A DNA stretch of 64,000 bases from Theropithecus gelada (GCF_003255815.1 NC_037674.1:26751925-26815924), one strand, 5' to 3'; shown: positions 22,075-34,599, numbered from the stretch's first letter. The notes: generated by a model from the sequence alone, not told the origin. Made by a program: numbers and translations.

Positions 22075-22253
22075 CTTTGCAACAAAATAATCCCACATAC
22101 TAAGTTCAGGAGGAATAAATTTTTCTTTGTAAGATGGTCTTTCTGCAGGCACCGGTGGTGGGGTAGCATCTTTTACAGGCCTTCCAGGGACAAGCATTCG
22201 CATGTTAAATCTCCTACGGTGTTTATCTATGTCTTCAGAAAGGACAGGAGGTG
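22075..22253 (-). CDS. DMXL2: DMXL2 exon 29
   Basis: This exon is 179 nt: 2 nt of a split alanine, then 59 codons. The acceptor is CTAGCATTTAG-like (CATTTAG) and the donor AAAG|GTAAGG. It encodes PPVLSEDIDKHRRRFNMRML, a proline-rich VKDATPPPVPAERPSY segment, and FIPPELSMWDYFVAK. The PPPVP run is a plausible SH3-type ligand, by inference only. Residues are about 2404-2463. Confidence 0.92.
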
Positions 22254-23189
22254 CTAAATGAAGACAGAAGGAAAAAAAATCTAGCATTCATTTTCCATTG
22301 TTAATTGATAGAGTTAAGCTTTCTTTTTATCCTACTCTTGCTATGTTTTGGTCTAGACTAAATTACTTATTCCTGTGCTTCTAAACTTTTCTAGTTACTG
22401 AATCAGCTTTCCAGCAGTCAAGGCAGAGATGCAGACGGAGATAAAGCATTAAAGCATATCTTGCCATGTGCTCCATAAAATATGGATTAAAGTAATTCTA
22501 TATAAAATATACTAAATAAGTGGTATATTCAATAAATATTAAAGTGAGTGATTGACTGATTACCCCTGGCTATGAGGTTCAAGAAAGATTCACTGACTAT
22601 GTAGAATTTAATAGTGTGCCTTAAAAGAAGGGTGAAAGTTCAATGGGAAAATGGAAAAGGGCAACATAAACAAATAATCAAAGGTTTGGGTAAATGAGGA
22701 GTCAATTATTTTTGGTAGACAGGAGTTATGGAGGGAAGTAATATCGACAACAAAGTCCAGAGTTAGGTTAGGACAAGTCTGTGGCTATGAAGCTGGGAAC
22801 TTGTGTTTTGGGCAGTTCTCACTAACACTTCTTAAGCTTTAGTCACACAATGAAGTATGGCTTGTCTGATCAATTAGAGAGGAAGATGGAAGATGACATA
22901 AGAATGGCCTGCACTAATATGGTGGGTGGTAAAAAGTAGAAGGGTTGCATATGAGTGATACACAAAAGAAATAGCAAAAGGATTCAGGAATTGGATATGA
23001 GAGGGCGAGAAAGTAGAAGTTAACCTGCTCCTCTCCTAAACCTCCCCATCACAGAAAATAATTTTATATCAACTCTTCTTTCTTCCCTACCCCACACAAT
23101 TCATCAACAAATCATTGGCTCTAACCTCAAACTATATCCAGAATATGATCACTTTTCATTCTGACCATAACTAACACCCTAGGATAAAT

Positions 23190-23630
23190 CACTATTATTT
23201 TTTAATTGAGGCAAAATTTACACAACATAAAATTAACAATTTTAACGTGTACAATTCAGTGATATTTAGTACATTTAACATGTCATGCAATCACCACCTC
23301 TATCTAGTTCCAAAGCATTCTTCTCACCCCAAAAGGAAACCCTATATCCAATAAGCAGTCACTCCTTATTTCTCCCTCCCACTAGCCCATGACAACCAAA
23401 TCTACTTTCTGTCTCTATGGATTTACCTATTCTGGATATTTCATATAAATGGAACCAGACAATATGAGACTTTTTGTGTGTGGCTTCTTTGGCTTAGCCT
23501 ATTTTTGAAGTTCATACAGATTATAGTATGCGTTAGTACTTCATTCCTTTTATAGCTGAGTAACACTGCACTGCACGTATATACCATACATACTTTGTTG
23601 ATCCTTTCATCCTTGATGGTAACCCACAAT
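23190..23630 (-). mobile_element. Old L1M 3' fragment, antisense
   Basis: The order of GGCAAAATTTACACAACATA, CACCTCTATCTAGTTCCAAA, ATTTACCTATTCTGGATATT and the TTCATTCCTTTTATAGCTGA end is the reverse complement of a common old L1 3' end. Confidence 0.75.
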
Positions 23631-23639
23631 TATCTTTTA

Positions 23640-24130
23640 AGTGGACTAGCCTCCCCACTACCAGGCTCCCTACTCTTATTTATGTTACCCAGTCTATTCT
23701 CCACAAAGCAGCTAGAGCGTTTCTTTTGAAAAGGTGAATCAGATTATGTCACTCCTTTCTTTCTTTAGAACTACTAGCACTTTTACCATGATCCTAAAGG
23801 ACCTTATTCCCGCTACTTTTCTATTCTCATCTCCTACAACACACCCCCTCTTCACGAGAGCCATGATGGTCCCCGGGTAGTTCTTGGAAAAGGCCAAACT
23901 CAATTCTACCTCGGGACCTTTGCATTCATCTGCCTGGAATGCTCTGGTCTCAGATATCCACATGGTGTGACTCCTAACTTCCTTACAGCTCTGCCCAAAT
24001 ACTATCTCATCAGAAACATGTCTTCCAACCCCCTTAACTAAACTGGTCTATTCCCATTCCCTCATCACTCTCTTTCCACTTACTCCGTTTTTATCACAGT
24101 TCTTATCATACCTGAAATATCATTTGTTAA
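23640..24130 (+). mobile_element. L2 3' fragment, sense
   Basis: It shows TGTCACTCCTTTCTTTCTT, GGGACCTTTGCATTCATCTG and CTGGAATGCTCTGGTCTC, typical of the L2 3' region. Confidence 0.7.
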
Positions 24131-25172
24131 TTGCCTGATAGGTGTTAGGTGAATAAATTAATGCAAATATAAATATGTACTGGCAGGTTTTAAGCATGGA
24201 TGACTTGATGGATAAATTACCACGAACAAAAAATCAGAAAACTCAGGCAGAGAAATAAACAATTTTGAGGAAACACTTTTAAGTTTAAAGTGGACTACAA
24301 ACAAGCAGCAAGAAAGAGATTCAGAGGAATGGAAGCAGTGGGAGTTGATGAGATCATCTCCCTTACAATGACTTACACAGGAACCTATTTATTTAACTCA
24401 ATCACAGACAATGAAGACAGAGGTTAGTGTCATTTAAACTTGTGTGTCACTGATTCCTCATCTGTAATATGTCCATTTCTAAGGATGAATTAAGATGATT
24501 TCTATATATGAGCATCAAGATAGAAATCTTTCCTGTGGCATCAGTCTATACCCTCACCATATCCTACCATCTTCAAAAGTGGGATGAAAAATATATTCTG
24601 GTCCATGAGGGAAGAAAAAACACACAAGGAAAATGGAATAATACTATCACATTGAAGACTAAGGGAACATATTTTAGAGAATAAAAATAAAATAGAATTT
24701 TGAAACCATGTGTACGATCAGAATGGCTATCTTGCACATGACCATACATTTAATCTGAAGCCAAATGCTGGTATGCGCTAAAGATTTTGAACACTTATTT
24801 AAATTTTCTTTCTGTAATTAAGAACTATCCTTTTTGTTTTTGTTTTCATTTTATTTTCTTAGGAACTATCCTTTTTGTATGACTTTGTTCCTTAACATTG
24901 TTTCTGTATTTACCTTTTTACCTTTCCTCTATTTTTAATCTTCTTCAAACATGTCCTGCTTTATCAACCTCAAAAACATTATTTCTATAAAAATAAAAGT
25001 AACAAACTATATTTTTATTATATCATGGGTTTAATTATTTGCTGTCATAACAAGAGTGGTTATGCTTTAAGCATCGCTTATTTTCAAAGTGAAATTTCTT
25101 AAAACATTAAAAAATTTTAACATTCAAAATTATTAACATTTACATACATTACTGGTATCAAACTTATCTTAC

Positions 25173-25421
25173 CTGAAATATTTTCTGATTGTCTTCGAGG
25201 TTTCACAACAAGTTTTACACCACCTCCAAAAACAGCAGCCCACATTCGATTATTTAATGGGTGGGCTGCAAGCCGAAATAATTCATTGGAGGAATTTGTA
25301 GCAAGAGCATGTATCAATAAACTTAAGTAAACAGCAACAACAGCTTCACATAACAAAATGTTCAGTTTTGGCTGGTCTTCATCTTGGGCTGAACTCAAGA
25401 GATTAATAAGTGAGCTCACAC
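25173..25421 (-). CDS. DMXL2: DMXL2 exon 28 (249 nt, phase 1-1)
   Basis: It has 2 nt of a split glycine, 82 codons and 1 nt. The acceptor is TTCCCTTATAG and the donor TTTCAG|GTAAGA. It encodes LINLLSSAQDEDQPKLNILL, a hydrophobic helix EAVVAVYLSLLIHALATNSS, LFRLAAHPLNNRMWAAVFGG and the basic VKPRRQSE. The helix is amphipathic or buried rather than a convincing membrane segment. Residues are about 2321-2403. Confidence 0.93.
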
Positions 25422-26030
25422 CTATAAGGGAATATAAAATCATAAGAAGTATGTCAGGATGAAGAACCAGAAGGAAAAAACATCCAAATTTGCAACTTAT
25501 CCAAAATTATGCATTTATATTTTACAAAATATTTCCATAATTTGAGCAATAAAATAAATAATGATAAGAATGGATTAGAGCCTATAAAATAAAATCATCC
25601 ATTTGTCTACAATGATATAATAAATGAGTAGAGGACCAAAGGTGAGAAGGGGAAGCTCTTTCTTACAGTAGAAGTTCAACTAATACATAAAATGAGTGAT
25701 AGTGGTAGAAAATCACCGTCTAGTAACCCCACAGTAATATGATTCGGGCAAACATCATCACTAGATGCTAAAATTAGCAAGTGAAAGTATAATATTTTAC
25801 ACAGTCTCAAACTCTTCACAAGATACTGATTAATTACAAAGGAAAAAAAGTAACTTTACAATGGAGAAACTTGGCAGAAACCACCTTACCAAGTGATCAA
25901 AGTTAATAGCAGTTGGGGCCAAATGACATCATATGCCTCTTGATACCTCCTACTGAGAAAGGCACATCTTTTTTGTGGTATCCCTGCCAAAAAATACGTA
26001 ACTTGAATCCAACATTAAGAAAAAAATCAG

Positions 26031-26333
26031 GGCTGGGCACGGTGGCTCACACCTGTAATCCCAGCACTTTGGGAGGCCGAGGCAGGTGTATCACCTGAGG
26101 TCAGGAGTTCAAGACCAGCCTGACCAATACAGTGAAACCCCATCTTTACTAAAAATACAAAATAATTAGCTGGGCGTGATGGCGGGCGCCTGTAGTCCCA
26201 GCTACTCAGGAGGCTGACACAGGAGAATTGTTTGAACCCAGGAGGCCAGAGGTTGCAGTGAGCTGAGATTGCACCACTGCACTCCAGCCTGGGAGACAGA
26301 GCAAGACTCTGTCTCAAAAAAAAAAAAAAAAAC
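26031..26333 (+). mobile_element. AluS, sense
   Basis: It runs from GGGCTGGGCACGGTGGCTCA to ACTCTGTCTCAAAAAAAAAA. Its A tail runs straight into the polypurine tract. Confidence 0.95.
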
Positions 26334-26653
26334 AGAAAGAAAGGAAAGAAAGAAAGGAAGGGAAAGGAGAGGGGGAAGGAAAGGGGGAAGGGAAGGGGAG
26401 GGAAGGGGAGAGGAGGGGAGGGGGGAAGGGAAGGGGAGGGAAAGGGAGGGGAGGGGAGGGGAGGGAAGGGAAGGGGAGGGGAGGGGACGGAAGGGGAGGG
26501 GACGGAAGGGGAGGGGAGGTGGGGAAGGGGAGGTGAGGGAAGGGGAGGGGAGGCAGGGAAGGGGAGGCAGGGAAGGGGAGGGGAAAGGGGAAAGGGGAAA
26601 GGGGAAAGGGAAAGGGAAAAGGGAAGGGGAAGGGGGGGAAAGGAAAAGAGAAA
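26334..26653 (+). repeat. Polypurine (GGGGA/GGAA)n tract, about 320 bp
   Basis: It begins as GAAA repeats next to the Alu A tail and becomes G-rich (GGGGA, GGGGAAA and GGGAA units) with dozens of runs of three or more Gs. There are only about six pyrimidine interruptions (C in two GGGACGG, T in two GGAGGT, C in two GGAGGCA). Long open frames on both strands here are low-complexity artefacts. Confidence 0.95.
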
Positions 26654-26699
26654 ACATCAGAAATGCCCAAATTGAGAGAGACTTTAAAAAAATAACCTG

Positions 26700-27140
26700 C
26701 TGGTACTCTTCAAAATGTCAAAGTTGTGAAAGAGAAAGAAGGAAGACTTTACTCCGTATCAGAGGAGACTAATGACACATGACAACTAAATGTTACATAT
26801 GGGCCCCAAAAAGCACATTAGTGGGACAACTGGCAAAATTCAAAAAAGGTCTGTAGATTAGAGAACATAAATGCTAAATTTGGTAATTATGTGAGGTCTA
26901 TTTATAGGAAACACACATTAAAATGTTTAGATGGAAAAGGATACCAGGTCTGCAACTTACTCTCAATTTAAAAAAAAAAAAAAAATACACTTAGATACAC
27001 GCAAGTGAGTGAGAGAGAAGAAATGAATGATAAAGCAAGCATGGTAAAACATTAACATTTGAGGAATCTGGGTGAAATTTAGTATTATGTTTGCAATTTT
27101 TGCAAGTCTGAAATTATTTTGAAATAAGAGGTTAAAATGA
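26700..27140 (+). mobile_element. L1M 3'-end relic, sense
   Basis: The order CACATGACAACTAAATGTTA, GGACAACTGGCAAAATTC, GGTCTGCAACTTACTCTCAA, GGAATCTGGGTGAAATTTAG and TCTGAAATTATTTTGAAATA follows a common old L1 3' end. Confidence 0.65.
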
Positions 27141-27684
27141 AAACAATGTGTTTCTATAAGGCAATGGTTAAAGTAATCTGAAATATACACGTAAGGTACT
27201 GAAGAGAGTGGAGAAGTTTTGAAATAACTGAGGTAGAGAATGAGAAAGAGAGCCAACCAGAAAAAAAGGACTGTCAGACTGCATGATATATGTACCGTAG
27301 AACAGTCACTCCTACCCCAATACATAAATTTACACGCCCAAGAACAACTATATTTTCTCTGGTATGTCTGTGATTTTCTAAGACTGTAATTCAAAATTCC
27401 TAAGAAAGATAATGTGCTCCATCCTTAAGAAGGATGTTAAGACACTGCTTTTTTACGTTGCTTAACATAGCTGGTTTTATGAAGCCTTAACTTCCTGAGT
27501 CTTCAGACAATACTGCAGTACTTCATAGTTCCTAATCCATAGCAGAAAAATATCATCAAAAAACAAAGAAAGCAAGAAACCACTCACTAAATCCAGCAAC
27601 AAGCAGGAAACTGGTCAGCAGACTTTAAGAAGAAATTGCCAAATAGAAGATTTTTTTTTTTTTTTAAATCACTTAAATTCTCAC

Positions 27685-27815
27685 CAGGCCACTGAGCAGG
27701 AGATGAATTTGGTGTTGCGTGTTCTTCAATGCTTTCTGTCCTTAGTCTTCTACGATCACTTAAAAGAAGTCCTTGATAAGCCATTCCTGTAAACTGATTT
27801 CCTTCTGTTTGACTG
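27685..27815 (-). CDS. DMXL2: DMXL2 exon 27
   Basis: This exon is 131 nt: 1 nt of a split serine, 43 codons and 1 nt. The acceptor is ATTTGTTTTAG and the donor CCTG|GTGAGA. It encodes SQTEGNQFTGMAYQGLLL, SDRRRLRTESIEEHATPN and SSPAQWP. RRRLRTES is a basophilic-kinase-like site, by inference. Residues are about 2277-2320. Confidence 0.92.
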
Positions 27816-29364
27816 CTAAAACAAATATGTTTAGTTATTTATCATTGTAAGAGAGGTAATAAAAAACTGCACTTTATGTACATCATCTATTTTAGACGGC
27901 TACTTTAAGAAACAAAAATTCTTAAAATGCATTCACTGTTCTAAAAAAAATTTATTTTAGAAAATTATTGAAATTAGTTACAAATGCTTATTTTTTTTTT
28001 AAACAAAATAACAAATTTTACTATGTTGGGCAGATGACATTTATTCCTTTAGAATTTTCTCCAGATGCCACTTTAATACTTTAAAATCTTTTCTATTTGC
28101 AGTAATTTTTATTTTGTGTTTTTACAAAGTCTGAGGCAAGGAGACTACTGTTGGTACTACGATATAGTAGGCAGAAAGTTTCAGGGTACTAGTGGGTTGC
28201 ATTTCTTTTCTCAAAAGTTGTGCAAGCTTAACTCTAAATTAAAATATGAACTAAAACCTGGAGAATCATATTTTAGAAATACCTAAACCTGAAACTAAAT
28301 GTCCCTAAATATTGTTTAATAATATTTACTTCCCTCTCTATAATTGCTATCTTTGTGAAGCTGGGGAAAATATAAAAGCAGAAAGTCAAGCTAAGTCTAG
28401 TAAATCATAGCTGACCAACTGGAAAATACATATTTAAAAACAATGTATTTGCATTTTCATTTGGTGCCATTTTAATGGTGACTGACAACAAGTTATCTTT
28501 GATCATTTAGATGACAACAGTCAACTAAATCAACTTCTTTCCTTATTTACATTTCTAAACTTTCGAGTTATTTAGACACAGCCTTAATTAGGTTACAATC
28601 AGAGTACAGGCCATTTTGATAGATAATTCTTTACTTGATACCAAATGCTCCCACAAAAGGCTGCTACCATTACAAGAAAGAAAGCTAGACATACATTTAA
28701 TATCAATTTAATGTGAATCTACTATTATAAACTTTTCATTTATTAACATAATTCATTTAAATCTAGGTTATCTTTCCAAGTGATTCAATTTCTTGCTACT
28801 TATATTGCTCTAGTCATTAAAATGCAAAGTACATACTAATGAAGGCAATTTTACATTAGGAAAAATTCAGTCCCTTTCTTCTAATTGATATCACTTCCAA
28901 AGACTTTTACATCATATGTAAATGGGTAGGTAAAAGTAATTTAAATAATTCCATTTTAGGAATGTACTTTTTCAGTTTTCAAAAGTATTTTTATTTCAAT
29001 GGATAATTAGCTAAATAAATAGCTGCTAATCCAATACAAAAAGAAATTGTTTCTAAGGAAAAACAACTAGAAAATTTCATATTATAAGTTATTATGGACA
29101 GTAAACTCTTTTTTTCTTCAAAACAAAAAAGATGGTAATGATGGTAATTTACATTTACTGTTTGTTACTTTATTTCTCTGTGACTACTAGGTGATAACTA
29201 AACAAATAATTATTTTATTTCTGATTCTCTCTCATCTATTAAAATATCATGGCAGTCATATTTAGGGATTTTTCAGTCCCTAGGAAATAGAAACTTAATA
29301 TAACTCTGGAACAGTTTAATTGTTTTTGCTGTATTAATACTATTTTGGGTGATTTTTTTTTTAC
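27816..29364 (-). other. DMXL2 intron 26
   Basis: The 1549-bp intron is AT-rich with several A or T runs. I recognise no repeat or gene in it. Confidence 0.7.
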
Positions 29365-29441
29365 CTGTAGCTATGACTGTCACATAATGCTTGGTAAATT
29401 GATGCAGAAAGTGATGCTGCTAGTGAATGAAGTGTGTGCAC
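29365..29441 (-). CDS. DMXL2: DMXL2 exon 26 (77 nt)
   Basis: It enters in phase 0, has 25 codons and leaves 2 nt. The acceptor is TTTTGGTTTTAG and the donor TACAG|GTAAAA. It encodes VHTLHSLAASLSASIYQALC followed by DSHSY, an alanine- and serine-rich helix. Residues are about 2252-2277. Confidence 0.92.
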
Positions 29442-31064
29442 CTAAAACCAAAACAGCCACAATTACATTTTGTACTAACATTTCTACACAACAGTAATAT
29501 TTCAAAAATTAGAAAACATCCAGGAAACCTAGCAACATCATAAATAAGACTGAATCCTAGATGAGACTACTAACTCTGCTTTAAATCTCCTAAAGTAACT
29601 CTCACCCACCTTTATACACATGCCACAACAAAGCTGATTGTTTCAGACACATTTTAATCAAACATTTACTTACTGTGAGCCTGCCGTTTACCAGGCCCTG
29701 AGCAAAGTGCTAATGTTTGTATTACAGGGATTTGTCCTAGCCTAACAACTAGCTTACTAGCTTAAATAGTAATATTCAAAAAAAAGCAGAAGCAAAATAA
29801 GAATAGAATTTTCAGAGCTTTTATTTAAGCTTGCCTCATGAAATTCACCTTGTTGAAAATAAAGACTTGATCTTATCAATAAAAATGAATTAAATCTTTT
29901 TAGTAAATGTATCAATCACTGTGTGAAACAGCTAATTTTCCAGAAAGTAAGTAATTTACTTGGTACTCATGAATTGAGGATAGTCTTAGAATTTTACATT
30001 TAGAAAGTTTTAAATTTCTCCATATAATTTAAAAAAAAAAAAAAAACCCTGAAATGCTATACTGAATCAATATTTTCAGACTCACAAAATCTTTAAATTT
30101 GAAGAGACCCTAGAAACAGTTTCATATGTTATACAGATTACTCTTTGAAAGCCTTACCCAAATTTCTAGGAACCAGAAATGTTTACTTCGAATTCATATG
30201 CTTTTTATGCCTTTTCTGCATGTCCCTATTCACATAACAATTGCTTTAAATAATCTCTGCTAAAATACTAATATAGGTTAATTCATACTATGGATGAGAA
30301 GTCCCTAATTGGTTATAACCAGGCCTTTAGAAGAATGTACCGCCAGAGATTAAATGTGCTTGTCAAACAAAACAAATAAAAAATAAGAAAACGGGGGATC
30401 TGAATTGTGCGTCAGCCACTAGAACTGGAAAAAGCATAGCACAAATACACTTAGGCTGGGACAGTGGAAGTCTGATCAGCTCCCCAGATCCTGCCAAGCT
30501 CCCTAGTGTTTCTTGGACTGTATCAGTTTTTAAGATCTTGGCACGGGGTATCAATATAGTTTGCGATAGTAACTGCCGAAACTCTGATTGCCTCTAACTA
30601 TTGCCTCCAATAAACACAACCACCAAGGAAACAGTAATAAGGACACTCTCTCTGGGACCATTTGTGACCAATCACGGTTCCCTCCCAGATACTCCCCAAC
30701 TTATATTTTCATAATATCTTGGCATGTAAACAAATAATCGTAAATATTTCCAACTTAATGGTTCATTTAAGGGGAATGGAGGATCTAGAGGGATATTAAG
30801 TGGCAAGAATACTGTCAAGAAAATTAGTTTTATTGCCAAAAGTATTTGTCTGTCTTAAAGGAAGACAATAATTTTTCCAGAAGTAAGAACACTTGCTTTT
30901 AAATTACATTCATTGGACAAATAGTCTTGAACTGATCAGGAGTGAGAAAGGTAGCACACAAGAGCACATTAAAACATTTCCTCTAAGTTCAAATTAAAAG
31001 ACAGGTATAACATATTTACCTTCTCAGTGTGTATAATATCAAATGATCATAAACTTTACATTAC
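29442..31064 (-). other. DMXL2 intron 25
   Basis: The 1623-bp intron has a weak MIR-like piece near 29655-29715 and a 17-A run at about 30031-30047. Nothing else is recognised. Confidence 0.6.
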
Positions 31065-31256
31065 CTTCACATCTTCAATACTGGGATGAGGTGGTGTTTT
31101 CATCTGAACAATAGTATAAAGTATATCATGGATGTGATTATTTAAGTACAATACAGGATTAGCTATGACTGTTTTTGTTGACGCAATACTTGCTGAAAGC
31201 AGAGGTAGGGTGGTAGGCAGTGGTAGTGGAGACTGGAGCTGCTTTACTGTAGTTTC
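31065..31256 (-). CDS. DMXL2: DMXL2 exon 25 (192 nt, phase 0-0)
   Basis: It is exactly 64 codons between TATCACCCACAG and AAG|GTAATG. It encodes ETTVKQLQSPLPLPTTLPLL, an alanine- and serine-rich turn, VIANPVLYLNNHIHDILYTI and KTPPHPSIEDVK. The symmetric phase makes it a possible cassette. Residues are about 2188-2251. Confidence 0.93.
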
Positions 31257-31664
31257 CTGTGGGTGATAGTGAATTATTTTTTTCAAAGTAGTTAAAAAAA
31301 ATTTCATCAATTATCTGATAGAAACACTGGTGATAAACATTGTGTAAAGGGAGTATGTTCGATCACTAATTTTACACAAATTTATTGAGTACCCAGTATG
31401 TACCAGGTACTATGCTAGATGTAGATGGTATATAAAGAGAAATATGACACACAAGAATACTCTCAAGCTTTTAAGCCTACTCCTTGTTATCAAAACTTCA
31501 GTCTAAGACCACATAGAGTATAAATATCTGCCTCCTATAAAGAAAGGAGCTGAATATATTTAGATTAACTAGTAAAAAGTAGTAAAAGAGCTTTATAGCT
31601 ATAACTGCAAGAGCTACTGAAATTATTGAAATAACCAAGATTGGAAAAAAAGTGATATTCACAC
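31257..31664 (-). other. DMXL2 intron 24
   Basis: The 408-bp intron contains a MIR-like piece (about 31376-31445). Confidence 0.7.
31376..31445 (+). mobile_element. MIR remnant, sense
   Basis: It reads AAATTTATTGAGTACCCAGT and CCAGGTACTATGCTAGATGT, like the MIR core. Confidence 0.6.
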
Positions 31665-32746
31665 CTGTTGTGATTCTTGTAGCAAAAATTTGAGTTCCAT
31701 CCTTACTGAAGCCAGACCACCACCTTGGGCCCCATGAAGGCTACAGTAGCTGAGAAACACTCTCAGGAGATCTTGGTTTTTCTGCAACCACGACTTTCGT
31801 CTTTCTGCATGCTCTCGTTTGGCCTGCAATCTTCTTCTTTCTATTTGATGGCGCTCATAGGAACCAATATCTGGTTTGTCTACCATTTCTTCCTGATCCA
31901 GTAGATCACTCTCTACTTTGGAATATGTCTTACTAGAATATTCTTTAATAACCGATTCATGATTACATATCTCATGCAAGGCAGCAATTTCCTTTTCAAG
32001 CCAGTTGTAGAGTTGAAATCTGAGTTTCCCTCCATCTACTTCATAACCTGTAGCCAACGTTCTTAATTCAGTCATAAGGATCTTTAAACAAGCTCTGAAT
32101 TTTAGTTGCTCAGCAATCACATCAACTTCAGTATCACCTTCAGGACCATCCTCTTCCTGAGGTGTTAATAACATGTTAGGGTCTGAGGCCTTCTGATCTG
32201 ATTGTTTATCTTTTTCCCTGGCATCTGTACTTTTCATCACTAAACCAACAGCATCTTCTTCCTCTTCATCTAAGGCACTGTCGTGATCTTCACCCCAATC
32301 AAGATTAAGAGGTTCCTCATCAACTTTTACTACTGGCTGACTCCAGTCATACTGTGATGAAGTTACATTTGACCAATCAATACCAGAACTTCCACTGCCA
32401 TCACTCAGAGCTTTTGATTGTGAAGGTACATCATCCATCTTGTGAGAAATGAAGTCAGGCTGATCTTTTTTTGCAGATAAGGCAGATGTTTTGGTTACTT
32501 TTGGAATTTTGGAGAGTACCTCCAAGGCTAAAACAGGGCATCCAACTTTAAAATGAGCATTTGCAGTGGTAAAGAATAATTTTCTTTCTATGAGGTTAAT
32601 TTTATCAACAAAGTTCTTCTCAGTTTTGAGACCTAAGGTTGCCAAAGTTCCTTCAGGGGAGGCAAGATTTCTTCGAATGAGCAAAGGATGAGTTCGAAGG
32701 TAGTTATAAAAACTAAATGCCACTGGGTTACAAGACTTGATGATAA
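31665..32746 (-). CDS. DMXL2: DMXL2 exon 24 (1082 nt, large internal exon)
   Basis: It has 2 nt of a split valine, then 360 codons. The acceptor is TGATTTCCATAG and the donor CAACAG|GTGTGA. It begins with a helical part IIKSCNPVAFSFYNYLRTHP, TEKNFVDKINLIERKLFF and CPVLALEVLSKIPK. A serine-rich stretch (KALSDGSGSSG) and a very acidic stretch (LDWGEDHDSALDEEEEDAV) follow. It then has DTEVDVIAEQLKFRACLKIL, an EKEIAALHE helix and a basic coiled-coil-like RRRLQAKREHAERRKSWLQK. It likely joins the Rav1p_C-like region to downstream scaffolding segments. Residues are about 1827-2187. Confidence 0.95.
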
Positions 32747-32859
32747 CTATGGAAATCAAGGAGATAAAATCACAAAGCATTATGTTAATATGTATTTACA
32801 TTACAAAACAATAAAATACGTCAGCATTTCTTAAAAAAAACAACATGTAAATATTAACC

Positions 32860-33215
32860 TACGATAGGTTAAACTATGGCACATACAATCATTAAAACTG
32901 TACAGCTGAAATAAAAAGAATTTCCCAATATGCTATGGAGTGATTCCCATCACTATAGAATGATGTCCAGGATACACTAAGAAAAAGAAGATGCAGAAAG
33001 TACATGTAGTAACCACCTTTTATCTATATAAGACAGTGAAGAGGAAATACAAATACACACCCATGCATATTGGCTTATCTTTTTTAAATGGAAGACAAAC
33101 ACAAAAAAATTTTAACTGATTCCTTAAAAGGGGAGAGCAAAACAGAGGAAAAAAGCTAGATTCCTCTGAAAATACACTGGTTTTATATATTTTATTTCAA
33201 CACCATGTCAACATT
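32860..33215 (+). mobile_element. L1M 3'-end relic, sense
   Basis: It contains TATGGCACATACAATCATTA and AGTACATGTAGTAACCACC, followed by a T-rich 3' UTR-like end, in old L1 order. Confidence 0.5.
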
Positions 33216-34599
33216 TTACATAATTTTAAAATAAAATCAAATCTAAACCACAATTCACAAAAGGTAAAATTAAACAAATCAATCTATCGAGTTGGTAGCA
33301 TAATCACACAGAGATGAAATCTAAAAAGTGAGTTTAAAACAAGTAATTTGACTGTACATCCTTAGCAGAATGCACCATAAAACCAAAAAAATCTGCAAAA
33401 AAGCTTAAATTATGCTCAGAATCATGTTATTATAAAAATATCTGTATTATTATTCTGAAACTTATATGCACACAGATAGCAAATAAGTACATTCATGCCA
33501 TGAGAATTCAAGCATTTCATTATAAGACACAAACATCTAAGAAGAAAGAACCCTATAATCTATATGTGCATGAGAAATATCAGGGTAAACTCCTGAATTC
33601 TTAAGGAAAAAAAATTCCCTAATTCCATTCATTGCAACAGTCTAGAAATTATGACAAGATTAGTACCAATGAGGATCCCAGTGCCCAGACTATAGTTTCT
33701 AAATATTATTCCCCACTAAAAGGAAGCAGAATGCTTTGGAGGAATGGTCATTTCCAGGTCTGGGGCAGGAAATGTACAAGATGAGCCTGAAACATTCTGT
33801 AATACCAGAAAGCAAGAAAACTATCAAGAAATAATGCCAGAATAATTCAGAAACCTGAAGAAGCTCCATTTGTGAAAGACAGAACAATCTGAGCATCCAT
33901 AAAAACAAACCAAGAGAATGATGTCAGCAAGATGGCTGACTAGACACACCTGGCATTCATCCTCCAAAAAGAAAGGACCAAGGCAATGAATAAACAGCTA
34001 AGATTTGACTGGAGTGTCAAAGGGAGAGCACTAGAGTGCAGCAGGGGAGTGGAGATGCACCTGTGGTGACTGCAAGTCTAGGACAGCAGTGTGGAGGTAC
34101 CCAGCCTCTGCAGCCCTATCTCCCCTACCCAGACTGGATCTGCCCACAGTCAGGAAGAACTTCTCATTGCAGAGGGGAAAAGGTAAACAGAAGATCCCCA
34201 CTAGCCCTCATGGCCACTACAAACATCTACAGTCCTTACAATAGAAGAATCCCACAGTACTTGCAAACCCTGTGTCCGGTTTGGAGAGATGTCAGAAATT
34301 CATGCAACTGCATTGCCCCAGATTAGGAGCATAAGGTGTGTGCCCTCCACCTACCGCCAGTGAGCCAAGCTGCTGCAGCAAAGTACTATCTTGAGACCAG
34401 TCACCTCTGGCATGCGCACTGCTCTGGGGGCCAGGAGTCACTGTACCTCTCCAACACTGGGGCCCCATCTTCATTCCAAGCCCACATGGGTAGCTGAATG
34501 CTACAATCCCAGCTATGCAGAGCCTAGGTCCACGATTGGCTATGACTTTGGTCCTGCATGGCAGGGAAATCAACCCCTACCATCACGCTTTTAGTCAGA

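Larger units (their letters stand above)
22254..25172 (-). other. DMXL2 intron 28
   Basis: The 2919-bp intron holds an antisense L1M fragment (23190-23630) directly followed by an L2 3' piece (23640-24130). The flanks 22254-23189 and 24131-25172 are unassigned. Confidence 0.7.
25422..27684 (-). other. DMXL2 intron 27
   Basis: The 2263-bp intron contains an AluS (26031-26333), a polypurine tract (26334-26653) and an L1M 3' end (26700-27140). The stretches 25422-26030 and 27141-27684 are unassigned. Confidence 0.75.

Noticed and set aside
25913..26317. Frames containing SVSQAGVQWCNL- or ECSGAISAHC-like peptides (also near 8000, 13200, 18600, 45100, 48700, 59500)
   Set aside because: These are the well-known translations of antisense Alu elements and are not proteins.
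26202..26772. Open frames of 118-167 codons on both strands
   Set aside because: They are produced by the polypurine tract and encode only Gly/Arg/Glu or Pro/Ser/Leu low-complexity sequence. There are no splice or promoter signals.
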